DNA of 64,000 nucleotides from Catonia carolina (lineage: Eukaryota; Arthropoda; Insecta; Hemiptera; Achilidae): assembly GCA_035578175.1 (NCBI GenBank), contig JAQMRL010000021.1, positions 3,673,823 to 3,737,822 of the forward strand. The letters are read 5' to 3'. Of this stretch, positions 20,101 to 35,100 are shown in pieces. The notes under the pieces were generated by a model. It had not been told where the DNA came from. It searched no databases and was given only the letters and a program-made list of their open reading frames with translations. Numbering within the stretch: position 1 is the first letter of the stretch; each line of letters begins with the position of its first letter. The translations under genes and the position numbers were made by a program.

Positions 20101-23100
20101 GTTAATGTAGGACTTCAAACCTTAAAGAAAACATTTTTTCGAGACCAAATTTGGTAGATTTTGTCAGATGTCTGAAATATTACTCTAGTTACATGTCTGG
20201 GATCTAAATTATTCAAATTTTCAGCTCATTTTACATAAAATCTATTTAGTTTCACAATTAATGTTGTTGTTGTTTAGGTCATCAGCCAAAAGGCTGGTTT
20301 AAACCTTTAGAGGTTTTACTAAGTAAAACGAGAAGTGAGGTTGTTTACCTTGCCTTTCTCACTGAGTGGAAAAGTATGCTTATCAGCATGCCAGGCCCTC
20401 CGAAAAGCACCTACCTTCCACCCTGCAAATGACACCTTCACTTCATTTACCACAAGGTCTGGCTGTATAACGAAATTCATTGCTCTCAGAGAATTTCGTG
20501 TTCGTGAGAGGCGCATAGTACCGAGTCAGACTGTTCTGTTTTGAGTTGTCACAGTATGCTTTTATTACAATCCATCAGTTCACACCAAATTTTGTTATAG
20601 CAACACGCTGTCTACTGTTCTGTCCATTTGTTTCGTCTATTAGTCGTCTCAAAGTTTTACCGTTTCCGTTTATGTTTATAAATTGTTTGTCGCTACTATC
20701 TTTAATATTCAAAAATGTCAAATATATCATCACGAGCTAAATTAATATTTGACTTAGCTACGAAGGAAACCATTGAAGAAGATGATAGATTCTCCAGTCC
20801 TTCTCCAGATTTAACAGAAATACAGGTTAGTACCTAACTTTTAAGTATGTAATATTAGTGTAATACATTTAATTATCTATTTCTGTACCTAATTTCATTT
20901 TAATATAGTTCTACAACTAACAATGTTTTTTTTTTAATACATTTTCTTACTGTATGCGTACATATTTTTCAAGATTGAATTATAAAATAGGTCAATGCCT
21001 TAGTTGTTTTTAGGTACCTGTGTGTACAGATCTTCTCTTTGTGTTATAAAAATATTATCCACTGGGTACTTTTTGCAGGAATTACAACCAGACTTATACA
21101 ATGAAATTATAAATTGTGAACAGAAGCCATCATATTATGAATTTAATTTGAACACAGTCACAAATGACTTCGAAGATCAAGAACTAAATCAGGTATGTTT
21201 GACTAGTTTCTTTTACGGAATATTGTGTGAATTTTCATTAGCATAATCTTGATATTTTTAAAGCGAAAAACAGGTTGAATTGACAGCCTACTTTATTTTG
21301 ATGTCGTTTATAGAAAAACATACAATAGATATTAAACACGTTGTACTTTGGAGTTTTCCTGATATGGCTGAATGGAAAAGACCGTTCTAAATTTAAATTT
21401 AATTTAAATTTTTTTAAACTCTAAAGAAGATGGTACCTCCATAACTATCAAAAGTTTAAAAGAAATTGCAACCAAAAGAAAGGTAAGAAAGAATAGTTTA
21501 TATTGTAGCCTAATAATTTATAAATTAAATGGTTGGCAGGATGCAATACAAGAATTTGTTCGTAAATAATACCTATTATATACATTTCTATATTTTCAGC
21601 AGTACAATGAAGGCAATAACCATGAAAGTTCTCAATTAATAGAGGAAATGACTGAGGATGACTTTGACAAAGATCCTAATTACGTAAATATCAGCGATAG
21701 GTCATCATCAACAACAGACAATGACGCCGATGAAGACTCTGTACTAGCTAACACATCTCAACGTATACGTGCTAAAGGTATTTCTAATCAAAACTTACTA
21801 AAATTGTTAATTGCACCCCTCAAAATGAAATTTTAGTGGCTGCTATTTATGAGCCCGATAAGGTTATGGGTACGCATTGTACTTTATACGATATGTAGTT
21901 AAAATACCTACACACCAATAAATTATAATGTACTGATTTTTAAAAAAATGCTGTCAAAAAGTTAAAAATCCCAATCTTTTTTTATGTTTCTTATGTTCCT
22001 AAGTTCTTAACAAAACGAACACGTGTCAATGTATAAATTGATTGTGTGTATGGTGGGAAGGAGTAGTTACATTTTCTAAAAGTGCAGATATATTGTTACA
22101 CCTACTGTGACTGCCAAAAAAAATAAAAAGGTTGGGATTGATTAGAAACTTGATAGGCGTATTTTTGTTATTTTATATTGACATTGTATCGGATGTGATA
22201 ATATTAATTTTTTTTCATAAACCCGAGCCAGATGTTTACAATAGATTTTCAAAGGTCCAGTACATACTGCATATTATCAGAATGAGTCATCGATTAGTTT
22301 TATTATAATTTTTAGTTTTTATTTATTACGATCATCGAATGGGTTCCATAGATTACATGCAATTTGTGAGAACCAGAGCACATGATGTTTACCACAGATT
22401 ACGTGCATACTATCAGAATGAAACATTGATTACAGAACAGTTCACATTTAGTTTAATTAATTTATTTATAATTAACTTATTAAATTTATTAAGTTAAAAC
22501 GATTAGTTAAATTGATTTCTACCATTTGTCACCTTAGTATTCTTTCCCCCTAATTTTGTTTTATGTAATGTATTCTTTAATACTGGACATAACAACAAGT
22601 AACCTTTAATTAATGTGAACACAAAATTATAATACTGATATTAAAAATAAATAGGTAGGCCTATAGTTCTCAAAATTAATGATGTTTCAGGAAAGAGTAA
22701 GGCAAAGAAATGTGATAGCAGTCAGCTAACGTTGTCACCTTCAACGGCATTGGAATCTGTTCCCGACAGTGGTTCTCGTAAAAGGCTTCCAAAGCCTGTA
22801 CAATGGAAGAAACATGTACGTAAACAAAACCTGAATAGTGGTAAGTCCTATATAAGTTCTACGGGCACAGCTATTCCTGAAAGACAACTAAAACCTCCCT
22901 GCAGTGAGAAATGTAGATTGAAATGTAGTTCTAAGTTTGGCGTAGAAGATCGTTTAAAAATTAAAAGTGCATTTTGGTCTATGGGTGACATAAATAAACA
23001 ACGGGAATTTATAATTCGTCATTGTAAAATTGTAGAACCAAAATATCGGTATGCATGTGAAAGCAGTCACAGGTCCAAAAATTTTTCATCTTTTTTTCTA

Positions 23101-26100
23101 TAAAGAACAATAATATGATAAGAGTTTGTAAGACAATGTTTCTTGGGACATTGAGTGTAAGTAAAAGATATGTTCATACCGCATGGCAGAAAGTACGTGA
23201 TGATGGGACAGTGGAGGAAGATAAAAGAGGGAAACATCCATGTAGTAACAAAATTATACTTGAAGCAGAAGACATAAGAGAACACATTCAATCAATAGAC
23301 CGAGTTCCATCTCACTATTGTCGTTCAAGGACAAAACGACAGTATGTTGATGGATCTTTAAACTTAACAAGATTGTATGATCTTTATGTTGAGAAAGTTA
23401 AGAAACACAATGAAGACTGCATTAAAAATAATCGAATGGAGGATATTAAAAAAATTGCCAAAAACACGTTTACTCTCAGATTTTCAATCATGAATTTAAT
23501 ATCTCCTTTTATCAGCCAAAGAAAGATCAATGTAATTTGTGTTCCAGTTATCAACAACGTAATATCAATGACAGGGCTGAGATTCAGGTACAGTATGACC
23601 ACCACATTGAAGAGAAAAATATAAGTAGGGAAGAAAAGAAAAAAGATATTGAAAATTGCGATGAGAATAAACTTACAACAGCTGTTATTTGTTTCGACTT
23701 TGAGGCTGTTCTGTCTGTGCCTTGTGGAGAATGTTCATCATTGTACTATAAACGAAAACTCTCATGTTTTAATTTTACTACTTTTGACATACAGTCAAAA
23801 CATGGCACCTGCTTCTTCTAGACAGAGACAACAGCAAAGAAAGGAGCCAATGAAGTTAGTTCATGTCTACTGCAATTAATTGAAAAAAAGTTAAGTATCG
23901 GTGTGACAAAATTAATTTTATACGCGGATAATTGTATTGGGCAAAATAAGAATAAAAATATTGCTGCCTTGTATTTATATGCATTACAGAATTTCAGTAA
24001 TATTGAATCAATTACACAGAAGTATCTTATTGCTGGCCACACTCAAAATGAAAATGATTCTATACATGCAGCAATCGAGAAAGAAAGGAGACGAATTATA
24101 AAAGGAGGTTCTATCACTCACCCTTCACAATTAGTATCCGTATTGAAATCTGCGAAAAAGACTGGCCACCCCTACAATGTAATTGAAATAAACACTGACG
24201 ACATTTACGACTTCAAAAAACTAGCTCTTTCTCTTGGACATAACTACAGTCAAAACTCTAATGGTCAAAAAGTGGTTTGGAATAACATTAGGGTAATGCA
24301 CTTTGAAAAAAAAGCCCATTTACTATTTTTTATAAAAATAACTACAGTGATATAAGTTACATGAGTATTGATGTCCGAACAAGAACTTCGCGAAAGATGC
24401 CTAAGTTGCAACTTGAACATGCTTACTGTGATCAACAATTAATTATAAGTGATAAGAAGAAAAAAGATTTGATGTCATTGTGCGATGAACATATTATTCC
24501 TAAAGTTCACTGGGACTATTTTAAAAGCTTACCTTCTTCAATCAACATGGAAAAAAACTGTGACAAAGAACTTACTTCTGAAAGTGATTAGGTCAATCAA
24601 AGGGATAAGAGTATTACTATTGTTTATTTGCGTTCACATTTTTATTAGTTGCCTAATTCTATCATTTTAAATAATGTGCCTAAGCTTAAAAAAATTTTCT
24701 TAAAGTGTAGTGCTACCGTTCTACAAAATGTTTTAATATAGGCAGTGCTTTTTAAAAAAATTGTCGAATTAATTTGTCGGTTTAATTAGTTTCAATTATT
24801 ACTTTGTACTCAGTGATATCGTAATTTATTAATTTTACGTTAATAATTGTATGTTGAATTTTTAATAAGGTATTGTAATTTTGTGCATTTTAAAGTCACT
24901 GAATTTTTAAAGTTTTATTAGCACTGTAGTTATACTCTTGTAGAAAATAAACTTATGAATATTGTTTATTTTAAGTCTTTATCAATGTTTTACATTAGTT
25001 TATTTATTTATCAGTGTTTATTATACCTATGTATAAAAAAGTTTATGGAACATGTTTTTTGTCTTTAATATTGTTATTGAGAAAAATGTACTAGAACACA
25101 AATTGAATTTAACATTCATTTGTTACAATTATTTATAATAATAATATTTTCCCCCCCAACAAAATTTTAGATTCAGTTCTTGTAACTAATGTTCTAGTTA
25201 AATTATAAATTCGTAAATTTTAACTATAGTTAGTACATGCTGACATAGTGTAACATGTAGGAAAGGTGAACTAAATTGTCAAAGCCATACTGTTCCAATT
25301 CAAGAAATTCAAATAAAAAATTATTTTATAGCATATCAGTCACATAAATAAAGATTTTTTTCTTGTGAATTATAAATTTGTAGTGTTTTCATTAGTGCTG
25401 TAAGGTTTTCAGGTAGGTAATGACAAATGATTTTGTGCAACTGCATTTGAAAGTTATTACTAAATCTATTTTCCTTTATTTCTCAAAAGTCTTGATTTTT
25501 AAATGTCACAGTCTGGTTCTGATGTATCGATGTATTGATCACATTTTTTTTAGACACAAAGTAAAACTTTACACTGAGTTGATCTGCCTCATAATTGATA
25601 GTAATATTACTGATCATAGAATGATTGCAGCTTGTCTAAATATTAAAATAAACAGAAAAACTGTTTCAAAAGAAATAAAGGTCCAGCCTTTAAACTTTAA
25701 ACTTCTTTTTAGTCTACTTAAAAAAACCAATTGGAATGACGTGTATGGAAGTGATGTTTCTACAGGTTTTCAAGTGTTTTTAAATAAACTATACTTATGT
25801 ATGGAAATGTCACGAAGTAGGGCTAGTCCTAAATTGAAATCGAAGTTTAAAAAAAAATTACAGCCTTGGATGAACGACGACCTCTTATTCCAAATTGATA
25901 GGAAAAATGCGTTATATAAAAGGTGCTTAAAACATCCTGATAATATGGAATTAAAAGTAGCTTATAACGCATTACAAAATGCACTGCAAATTCAAATAAA
26001 AAGAACGAAAAATTTACATTATAGTAAATTGTTTGAAAATAATAAAAAGGATGCTAAGAAACAGTGGCAAACAATAAACCATATCATAGGGAATGAAAAG

Positions 26101-29100
26101 AACCAAAGCCAAACTATCTCACTAAAAACTGAAACTGGGGTAATTGTTGATAAGCCAATGTTGGTAGCCAATATTTTTAATACTTTTTTTTGTACAGTAG
26201 CAAAAGGTCTTAGGGAACAAATAAACTTAGACATTTCTGTAATAGCCCAAAATAACGATACGCACAGAAGATTATTTAAAAAACCATGTACCAATGATAG
26301 TATGTTTTTTTACCCAACTACGAATTATGAGGTAACTAATATTATAAATTCACTTAATAATCGAAAAGCTCCCGGATTTGATAATGTTACTCCTGTAATG
26401 TTAAAGTATATATTGCCGGTTATTGTTGATATTTTGGTGTATCTTATTAATCAGAGCCTCAGCTCTGGCGTGTTTCCTGATGCATTGAAAAAAACAATTG
26501 TAAAACCGTTATACAAGAAATCAGATAAATATGACCCTACTAATTATCGCCCGATTGCTCTTCTGTCAGTGTTCTCCAAGATTCTCGAGAAGGTTGTCAA
26601 AGCCAGATTAATGTGTTTTCTATCTAAACAAGAATTTTTTAGCAAAACCCAGTATGGGTTTAGGGAAGGTTTGAATACTGAGAAAGCACTACTTGATTAC
26701 ATGATTAATGTTTATAGTGCATTAAACGGAGGTAGCTTATGTGCTGCGATATTTGTTGACATTATGAAAGCTTTTGACACTGTAGACCATTCTCTCCTTT
26801 TATCAAGGATGAACGATGCAGGAGTCCGAGGCTTACCACTGAACTGGTTTCGAACGTATTTGTCAAATAGAACTCAGCAAACCAAAGTAAACAGTACCTT
26901 GAGCGAACAGGGTTCAGTTGAATTTGGTATTCCACAAGGGTCAGTGTTGTCTGGACCACTTTTTCTTATCTATGTAAATGAATTATGCAATGGATCGTTT
27001 AAAGGTGACCTCATTGCCTTTGCAGACGATACGGCACTTTTTTATAAGGCTAACTCATTAGAACAAATTGCATACCGATATGCAATCAGATTTAATGGCA
27101 CTAAGATGGTGGTTCACAAGTAGCTATATGATAATGAGTCCCAAAACTAAATACAGTAAAACCTCTCTAATTCGTCACTCTCTAATTCATCACCTTCTAT
27201 AATTCGTCAGCCCTCCCCAGTTCATTATAGGAAAATATTTCTGCAGAGTTTGATATTTTCCGAAAATGAAACGCAGGTTCAAGAATTTTGGAAAAAGTAT
27301 ACAATCAAAGATGCTATATATAGCATATCACAAGCATGGCATAACATTTCGAAAACAACACTTAAGTCTTGTTGGAACAATCTGTGGGCTGACCGAGAAG
27401 AAACTAGTAGCATCCGTTCTTACAATGAAACAAACAATGTCTTATCAGAATTAAAAGAAGTGTGCCAGAGTATACCTGTGACTAAAAATATTACCGGCGA
27501 GGAATTAGTTGAATGGATAGAGCACGATGCTAACGAACTTGGGTACGAGATTTTAAGTGACAAAGAAATTGTGGCCTACGTTCAAAACAAAGATTCACCT
27601 GTTGAGGAAGATAGCAACGAAGAATATGTTTCAAGCACTGAAAATATTGGTATGAATCGAGAAATAGAAGGAATGCTGACGAAGTGAATCGAATGGTATG
27701 AGAGACAGAAAGAAGCAGAGTTATCAAAATTAATTGTAATACGACAAATTCGCCAGTTGGCTGTGGAAAAAGAAAAGAACTCGTTGGTAGAAAAGAAAAT
27801 AACCCACTTTTTCAAAACATAAATTTGGCATTTTACATACATATTGGTGTAATTAAGTAATGTTTTCTAAATTTTAATGTGATTTTTTTGTAGTGTTAAG
27901 TGATACATAGTTAAAGATTCGTTTCATCGATTTTGCAAATGTATACTTTTTCGATTGTAATTTTATTTTCGGTAACGCCTACTGTGTTTTGCGTTCTACA
28001 AATTAGAAAATGTAAGTACAACCATATACAGAATTTCTGAAGTAGTATAAAACTAGATACGTAGACTAATACAAATTTACTGTAGTTATAGGACGTAGAA
28101 TTACTTATTGTGTTTATCGTTAATGTAAGTTTCATTTATGTAATTCGACTTCTATGGAACTAATATACGTACGAGTATGTTATTTGTTAACCGTTCATAT
28201 CAAATTCCATAATTCGTCACTTTCTGTATTTCGTCACTCCTTCGGTCCCGAACGAGACGAATTAGAGAGGTTCCACTGTATATGTTTTTCAATGTATCAC
28301 GATCAATTCAATTTCCATTACAACTAAAGTATCACAGCCTGGCTTGTGCAGGAATTCAAACCTGTTCTTGCTCCCTATTAGAACGTGTAGAAGAAATAAA
28401 ATACTTAGGACTAGTTTTGGACTCAAGAGTCACATGGAAAAATCATGTGAGCTATTTAAAACTAAAATTAATTAAATATATAAGAATATTTTATTTATTA
28501 AGAACCGTGTGTGATATGAGTTTGTTGAAATCAGTTTACTATGCACTGGTAAATTCAAAACTTGAATATGGATTGGCCTTATGGGGTGGTGCATATTCAA
28601 CAACACTGAAGCCTATAGTCGTACTGCAAAAATATTTTATTCGTATTATATCATGGAAGGCTCAGTTAGAGCAATCTGCACCCATTTTTAAACAATTGTC
28701 TGTTCTTCCCTTTAAGAACCTTTACGTTTATAAGGTCCTTAGAAACTTTTTTGACCGAAGTGAAAAGAGTTACGAGAACATTAATTTAAAGAAACAAATT
28801 TTAAGAAATAAATTAGAAGTAAGTGTACCTAAGCCAAATAGTAGCCATTTCATGAAATTTTATTCGTACTTAGGACCCAAATTTTATAATTTACTGCTTA
28901 CAGAAATAAAACAATGTAAAGTGCGAACGAGATTTCTGAAGAGAGTCAAGGAATTTCTATTGGGAACTGAAGATATAGATATCTTCTTTCAAGTACTTAA
29001 ATAAAATGATTTTTGGAAAAGTACTAAATAGGGTTACTTTGTATCTTTATATTATCCTTTCAAAGCCTAAACTGTTTTTAGTTCAACCTCCCATTCCAAG

Positions 29101-32100
29101 TTATTGAGATGTTTTAAGTTGGTCGGCCGCGGGTCTCTTTTCGCTCTGAGCGTAAATTTAAATCAACAATGATATTACCATCTCACACAGGTCATACCTC
29201 GAGATGGCAACTCTTACATAAAAAAAATAGTACAGGGTAAAACATTCTATGGTCTTCTTCTGTTGGTCCTACTACGTCTATATTGTTATTTCTTTCGCTA
29301 GATTATTCATAGTATTTGAGATCCTTTTTCATTCACGAAAACTCTATTGTTATTTTACGAAAATGGCTATCTTTTTTTTAGTCAGTCAGTGTTGTACAAA
29401 CTGTTGTGAAGTTTGTATTTTGAAAGTGAAGTGATTTAGTTAAAACTAGTTAGTATATATAAATTGTATTATTTTCAATGTAGGCTAAGTTTTGTAAATA
29501 AAACACAATTATTATTGTTATTAATTAGTTATTTGTTTGTAAAACGATAACGTTTCTGATTGGTTAAGTGAGTCTTAGTTAAGTTTTAAAACATTTTGTT
29601 GTAAATTTTGTATATGTTATTATTTTAAAAAGTTTATAATGTAAATAGTCAATTTAAAACAAAAAAATAAATTGTATTAAAAAAGAAAACTACTTACCAC
29701 TGAATTATTTTACAAAAAAATACTTTGGAGATTTAAAAATCCCCAAGGTATATCTGGTAAATGGAATTTTCAATTACAGGATTTTATTTGTTTTATTTAT
29801 TTATGTTGCTTTATTGTGTTTTTTGAACATTATTACATTGTTCTTTTTTATTAAGTAATATTCAGTGTTTGGTTCTTAACTATGAAAGTAGTAATCAGAA
29901 TATTGACAATAAAATGTTAAGTTATGTAAATTGAAGACATTGATACTAAACAATGTTTTTGTATTTTTTAATTGTATAAAGTTAACTTATCGATGATTCA
30001 TCAAGCTAAAAACATTAATGATTGATTAAATTTGAATTAATTGATTAATTGATATTATTTGTGTTGTGTCCAACATTAGAACTTTTTGTTATTATTATGT
30101 ATTTAGTTCAAAATATAAAATTGTGTATTTGTACTTTCTTTCTATAATACTTATAATAACACCGGCTCTGCTGGCGGAGCGGTAACAGCATTGATAAAGC
30201 ACTTACGTGACTTCTAAAATTTAAAAAGACGATGGGAGGGGAGAGCCAATCACATTATTTAATTCAAAAATCTATTAGCCAATAAAAACTGGTTCCTCGT
30301 TCCATCGAAAAAGTGTGCGGAGGCGTGCATAGGCGTGCGAAAAGCGATTACAGCGCGGCCCTGGTGTCAAAAAATTGAACGTCGAGTGCGTAGTGTGTAT
30401 GTCGCAGATACCTCAAAACGGAGAATGGTAAAATTTTTGACTTTTAGTTCACAAAATCCTTTATAGATCGTGTCTGAAGCGAAATTTAATGAAAAACAAA
30501 ACGGGGCTACCCCGTCTTGCAACGGTTCCCCGTTTCGTGTTGTGCTAGCTGACGAAAGTCCCCGTTTGCTACGTCCTACAAACACACACACACACACATA
30601 CATTCGTTGGCGGGAACCTTCTACGAAGAGGGTATAGACAAATTGATCACTCACTATGACAAGTGTTTGAACATCGGTGGAAACTATATCGAAAAATAGT
30701 TTAAGGTTTGGGCTTACATGTAGAAAAAAAATTGTTTTACTTGTTTTTTTTTAAAACGGTACTTACTTTCTGAACACGCCTCGTATAACATACAAAACCA
30801 ATTTGAATTCTCATGTTTTGCACGTTATTTCCAAGTTCTCGCTTAAAATAAGGTTGTTATTTCCGAGTTCGACTGCATATGTATTTACGCTCTAAGGGTA
30901 ATATTACCCATCTCTAATAACATAACAAGAGTCTAATAGTCCAGTACTTACAAGTTCTTCGATGACGACTCGTGTATTAGCAGCATCTAACTGTTCTTTA
31001 ACTTCTGCCTCAACATCTCCGGGTTGTGCTGAAGGTAAAGCACTTTCTTTTAGTTTCTCATCAGACGGATTGTAACTACGGAACTTTGGTCTGAAAAATG
31101 GTTAAATTTTTATTAATTTAAAACAATTATCAGAATTTAATCTAGCCACTATAACAGCTCTAGCTAAGTAGCAACATATACAGAAACAATGAAAGAACAG
31201 GAAAAATCATAAGAGTACTTTTTACTTTCGCTTGCCTATATGAATATATAGGAAGGAAAGTATTGTTTTCATGTCGATTTTAACAAATTCACTCTTCACC
31301 GGATCTACACGTAAACAGACCCCCTGAACCCACACAAACATGTTTTTAGCGATTGGTCTGTGTGTGTGTGTGTGTGAACAGAATATCTCAAGAACGGAAC
31401 ATCGTACAAACTTGAAATTTAGAACTTAAGCTACATACCACTACCGGACCCGACACGAACATTTTCATCAAAATCGGTCAACCAGAAGTAGTAGTTTATT
31501 CGTGTAATTTATCACTTTTTTGTGATTTTCTCAAAAACTGGTCATACGATTTTTTTTAAAATCGCCTGGTTAATTCAATTTTTTATTCTCTACAAGATAG
31601 GGTAGGCGCCATGTTTGCTGAAATTTTTGGTGAGGTGTTTCCACGTAAAGATATTGTTTTTTTAAGATTACGGCTTAAATATAAATTTTAGAGCAAAAAT
31701 TTATACAATACTTTCCTTCCTATATATTCATATAGGCAAGTTGTTGTTTAGGTCATCAGCCGAAAGGCTGGTTTGAACCTCTAGAGGTTTTACTAAGTAA
31801 AACAAGGAGTAAGGTGGTTTACCATTACCTTCCTCACTGAGTGAAAAATTACGCTTATCAGCATGCCAGGCCCTCTGAAAAGCACAGATTTTCCACTCTG
31901 CAAATGACACCTTCACTTCATTCACCAAAGGGTCTGGCTGTATAATGAAATTCACTACTTTCAGAGGAGACAACTCTGATTAGTGTCTTTTGCACCACTA
32001 CCTCTTCTGTTCTTAAATGATTCAGTCATTTAATTGGCTGACCATGTGATAAGAAACAGAACTATTTATTTTAGCCCTGCAACTTACAGATTGAGTGTAA

Positions 32101-35100
32101 ATAATTTGACACTCCACCTGTCTGTTAAGGGCAGATATAGGCAAGAGAAAGTAAAAATGAATTAAAACTTAAATTAAACAAAGGCTATCATCATCATCAT
32201 CATCAAACTGCACCTCGATGTGATCATTTAAATATTTGTTGATTGTATAATCAACTTTTTCTGTTAATAATATACTCAATTTTTCTCAAATTCGTTATAA
32301 TTTAAGTTTTTAAGGGACTTAGGAAAACCATTAAAAAGATGTAGTCATGAATATCTGAAATTACTTCATATTTATTTAAATTCTTTTGACCTAAAGTATA
32401 TTCATAAATTCAAAAATAAATCTTTATAATGCATCCTGCAGTTTGAAATATTTCTATTTAATATAATGAATTAATATAATAATTTCACTAACCTTCTTTT
32501 TAAACTGCGTCACCTTTATTTTAGTCCTACTTACACGTGTTTCGGTGGATCCACCATCATCAGAGTAAATAAAAAATTGAAACTAAAAATTTTATTCATT
32601 TATTTAAAATTTACAGAAGATGATACATCTTCAGTCACTTGTATAAAATTTTATACAAGTGACTGAAGATGTATCAACAAAATTGAAACTAAAAATTTTA
32701 TTCATTTATTTAAAATTTACAGAAGATGATACATCTTCAGTCACTTGTATAAAATTTTATACAAGTGACTGAAGATGTATCATCTTCTGTAAATTTTAAA
32801 TAAATGAATAAAATTTTTAGTTTCAATTTTTTATTTACTCTGATGATGGTGGATCCACCGAAACACGTGTAAACACGTGTAGGACTAAAATAAAGGTGAC
32901 GCAGTTTAAAAAGAAGGTTAGTGAAATTATTATATTAATTCATTATATGAAATAGAAATATTCATAAATATATTGAAATATATTTCTAACCACCAGAATA
33001 AGGTAACATAAAACACTTACTGTATTCTGGTGGTTAAAAATACCGGGTGAGCATAAAGTCTTGCCCTGATTATAAAAATTTATTGCAGAATAACTGTTTG
33101 ACATAATAATTTAAATTTGATGCTGTTACATAGGTTAGTGTTAATAGTTTTTTTTAAGATTACTTATATTAGTAAACTTTAACGTGTGCCCCCTAGGTAG
33201 CTCGGAGAATGTCGAAGCGGTATTCCAGTTCCCGCCAGGTGTTTTGTAACATGTGTTCTGTCACAGTACCCACAGCAGCTTGTATCCTAGCCTTCAGTTC
33301 ATCAACGTCAGCAACTGGTGTGGCGAAGACTCTATCCTTGATATAGCCCCAGAAAAAAAAGTCAAGGGGAGTAATGTCTGGAGAGCGGGGTGGCCAGGGT
33401 GTTGGACCATCCCTTCCAATCCACCGATCCGGAAATGTTTCATCCATGAAATTACGCACTATCAAAGCCCAGTGGGGCGGTGCCCCATCTTGCTGGAAAA
33501 TTATCCATGGTTGATATTCTTCTAACTGTGGTGCAATGAACTGTTGCAAAACATCTAAGTAAATGTTAGCATTAATGGTGTTTTCCGTGAAGAAAAACGG
33601 CCCGAAAACCTTATTATGCATGAGGCCGCACCAAACATTCACATTTTTGCTGTCTCGCTGTAACTGTACAGTAGCATGTGGATTCTCTGATCCCCATATA
33701 CGGACATTATGCCTATTTACCATTCCACTGACATGAAAGGTGGATTCATCGGTAAAGTATATGCGATTTAAGTAATCGTTAGCGTCGTCAATCCTGTTGA
33801 GAATCTCAGTTGCGAATTCTGCACGTCTCAGCAAATTATTCGGTTGCAAGGCCTGCACGATTTGCACTTTATAAGCATGCAACCTAAGCCTTTTATGAAG
33901 AATTTTCACCACACTTGCTTGCGGTATTTGAAGTTCACGTGATGCTTGACGAGTTGATTTAGACGGACTCCGTTGAAAGGATTCCCGAACAAGATCAACA
34001 GTTGCTTCACTCACACTAGGCCTGCCACTTCTAGGAAGATCTTCAACGCTGTCTGTTTCTTTAAACCTTTCATACCATCGCTTTATTGATTTAACATCAG
34101 GAGGGCTGCGTCCATAAAAAGCCCGAAAATTACGCTGAACACTGATGGGCGATTTCGTTTCGTGAAACCAAAGCACACAATGTGCTTTCTCCTGCTTCAA
34201 CGCCATTTCGCCAGCAACTAACGTGAACTAACAGACCATGTCATTGTTGAGGAGCACTAGCGCCATCTATTGGTCACAAAATCTACTAACAATAACCTAT
34301 GTAACAGCGCCAGATTTAAATTATTACGTCAAACGATTATTCTGTAATAAAATTTTATAATCAGGGTAAGACTTTATGCTCACCCGGTATATTTCAATTT
34401 TAAATAATACGGCTGTTTAAAATCCAACATAGGATGTTTGATAAAATATATAAGCAAATAATTGTTTTAATACCATATTTTCTAAAAATCTGGTGTAAAA
34501 TACTAACACAACTTTCTCTTGCCAATGCAAATAATGACCAATATAACCTAACATTAGTAATAAAACATTAGAAATAAACAAAAAACATAACCTTATTTTA
34601 ATCATGAGCGAGACAGACGCAAAATGAAAATCGACCTCAGTTTGGCTTAAAATACGGATTATCACTCTTTCACATTTAATAATCAACTTATTTAAAGCGA
34701 CTATAACCTGACATACAGTCGGATACTACAATATGAAACCACAAATTTTTATTAGGTACATATAAAATATTTCTAGAGAAGTTTATTTTAAAAATCCTAA
34801 CTTTTAAGGTTAATTTATTTTACAATTTCCGATTGACATCGTAAGATACCACAAGCCTATTGTTACATAAATAAGATATTTTTACAAATTAATCAAGGCA
34901 TAAGTTATATATTAAATAACACTAACCAAATGAATAAAATATTTCCAAATTTGTTTATTTACTAAACTTACTTTGGAAGTTGTAGGCCTACATCGGTACT
35001 TTTAACCTCACTTTCAGTACTGTGATGCTCTTCGTGTTTTCTTTTTAAAGATTTCAACCTTTCCTTACGTTTTAACGCTTCATCTTCAAGCAAACCAATT

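Larger units (their letters stand above)
32410..32957. mobile_element. PLE-1 head-to-head palindromic insertion
   Basis: A reverse PLE-1 3' end (from ATAATGCATCCTGCAG) meets a forward one, with a ~65-bp partial repeat of the centre. The centre is TATAAAATTTTATA flanked by GATACATCTTCAGTCACTTG arms. ATATTCATAAAT lies on both sides (32398-32409 and 32958-32969), so the palindrome was inserted as one unit. Confidence 0.85.
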
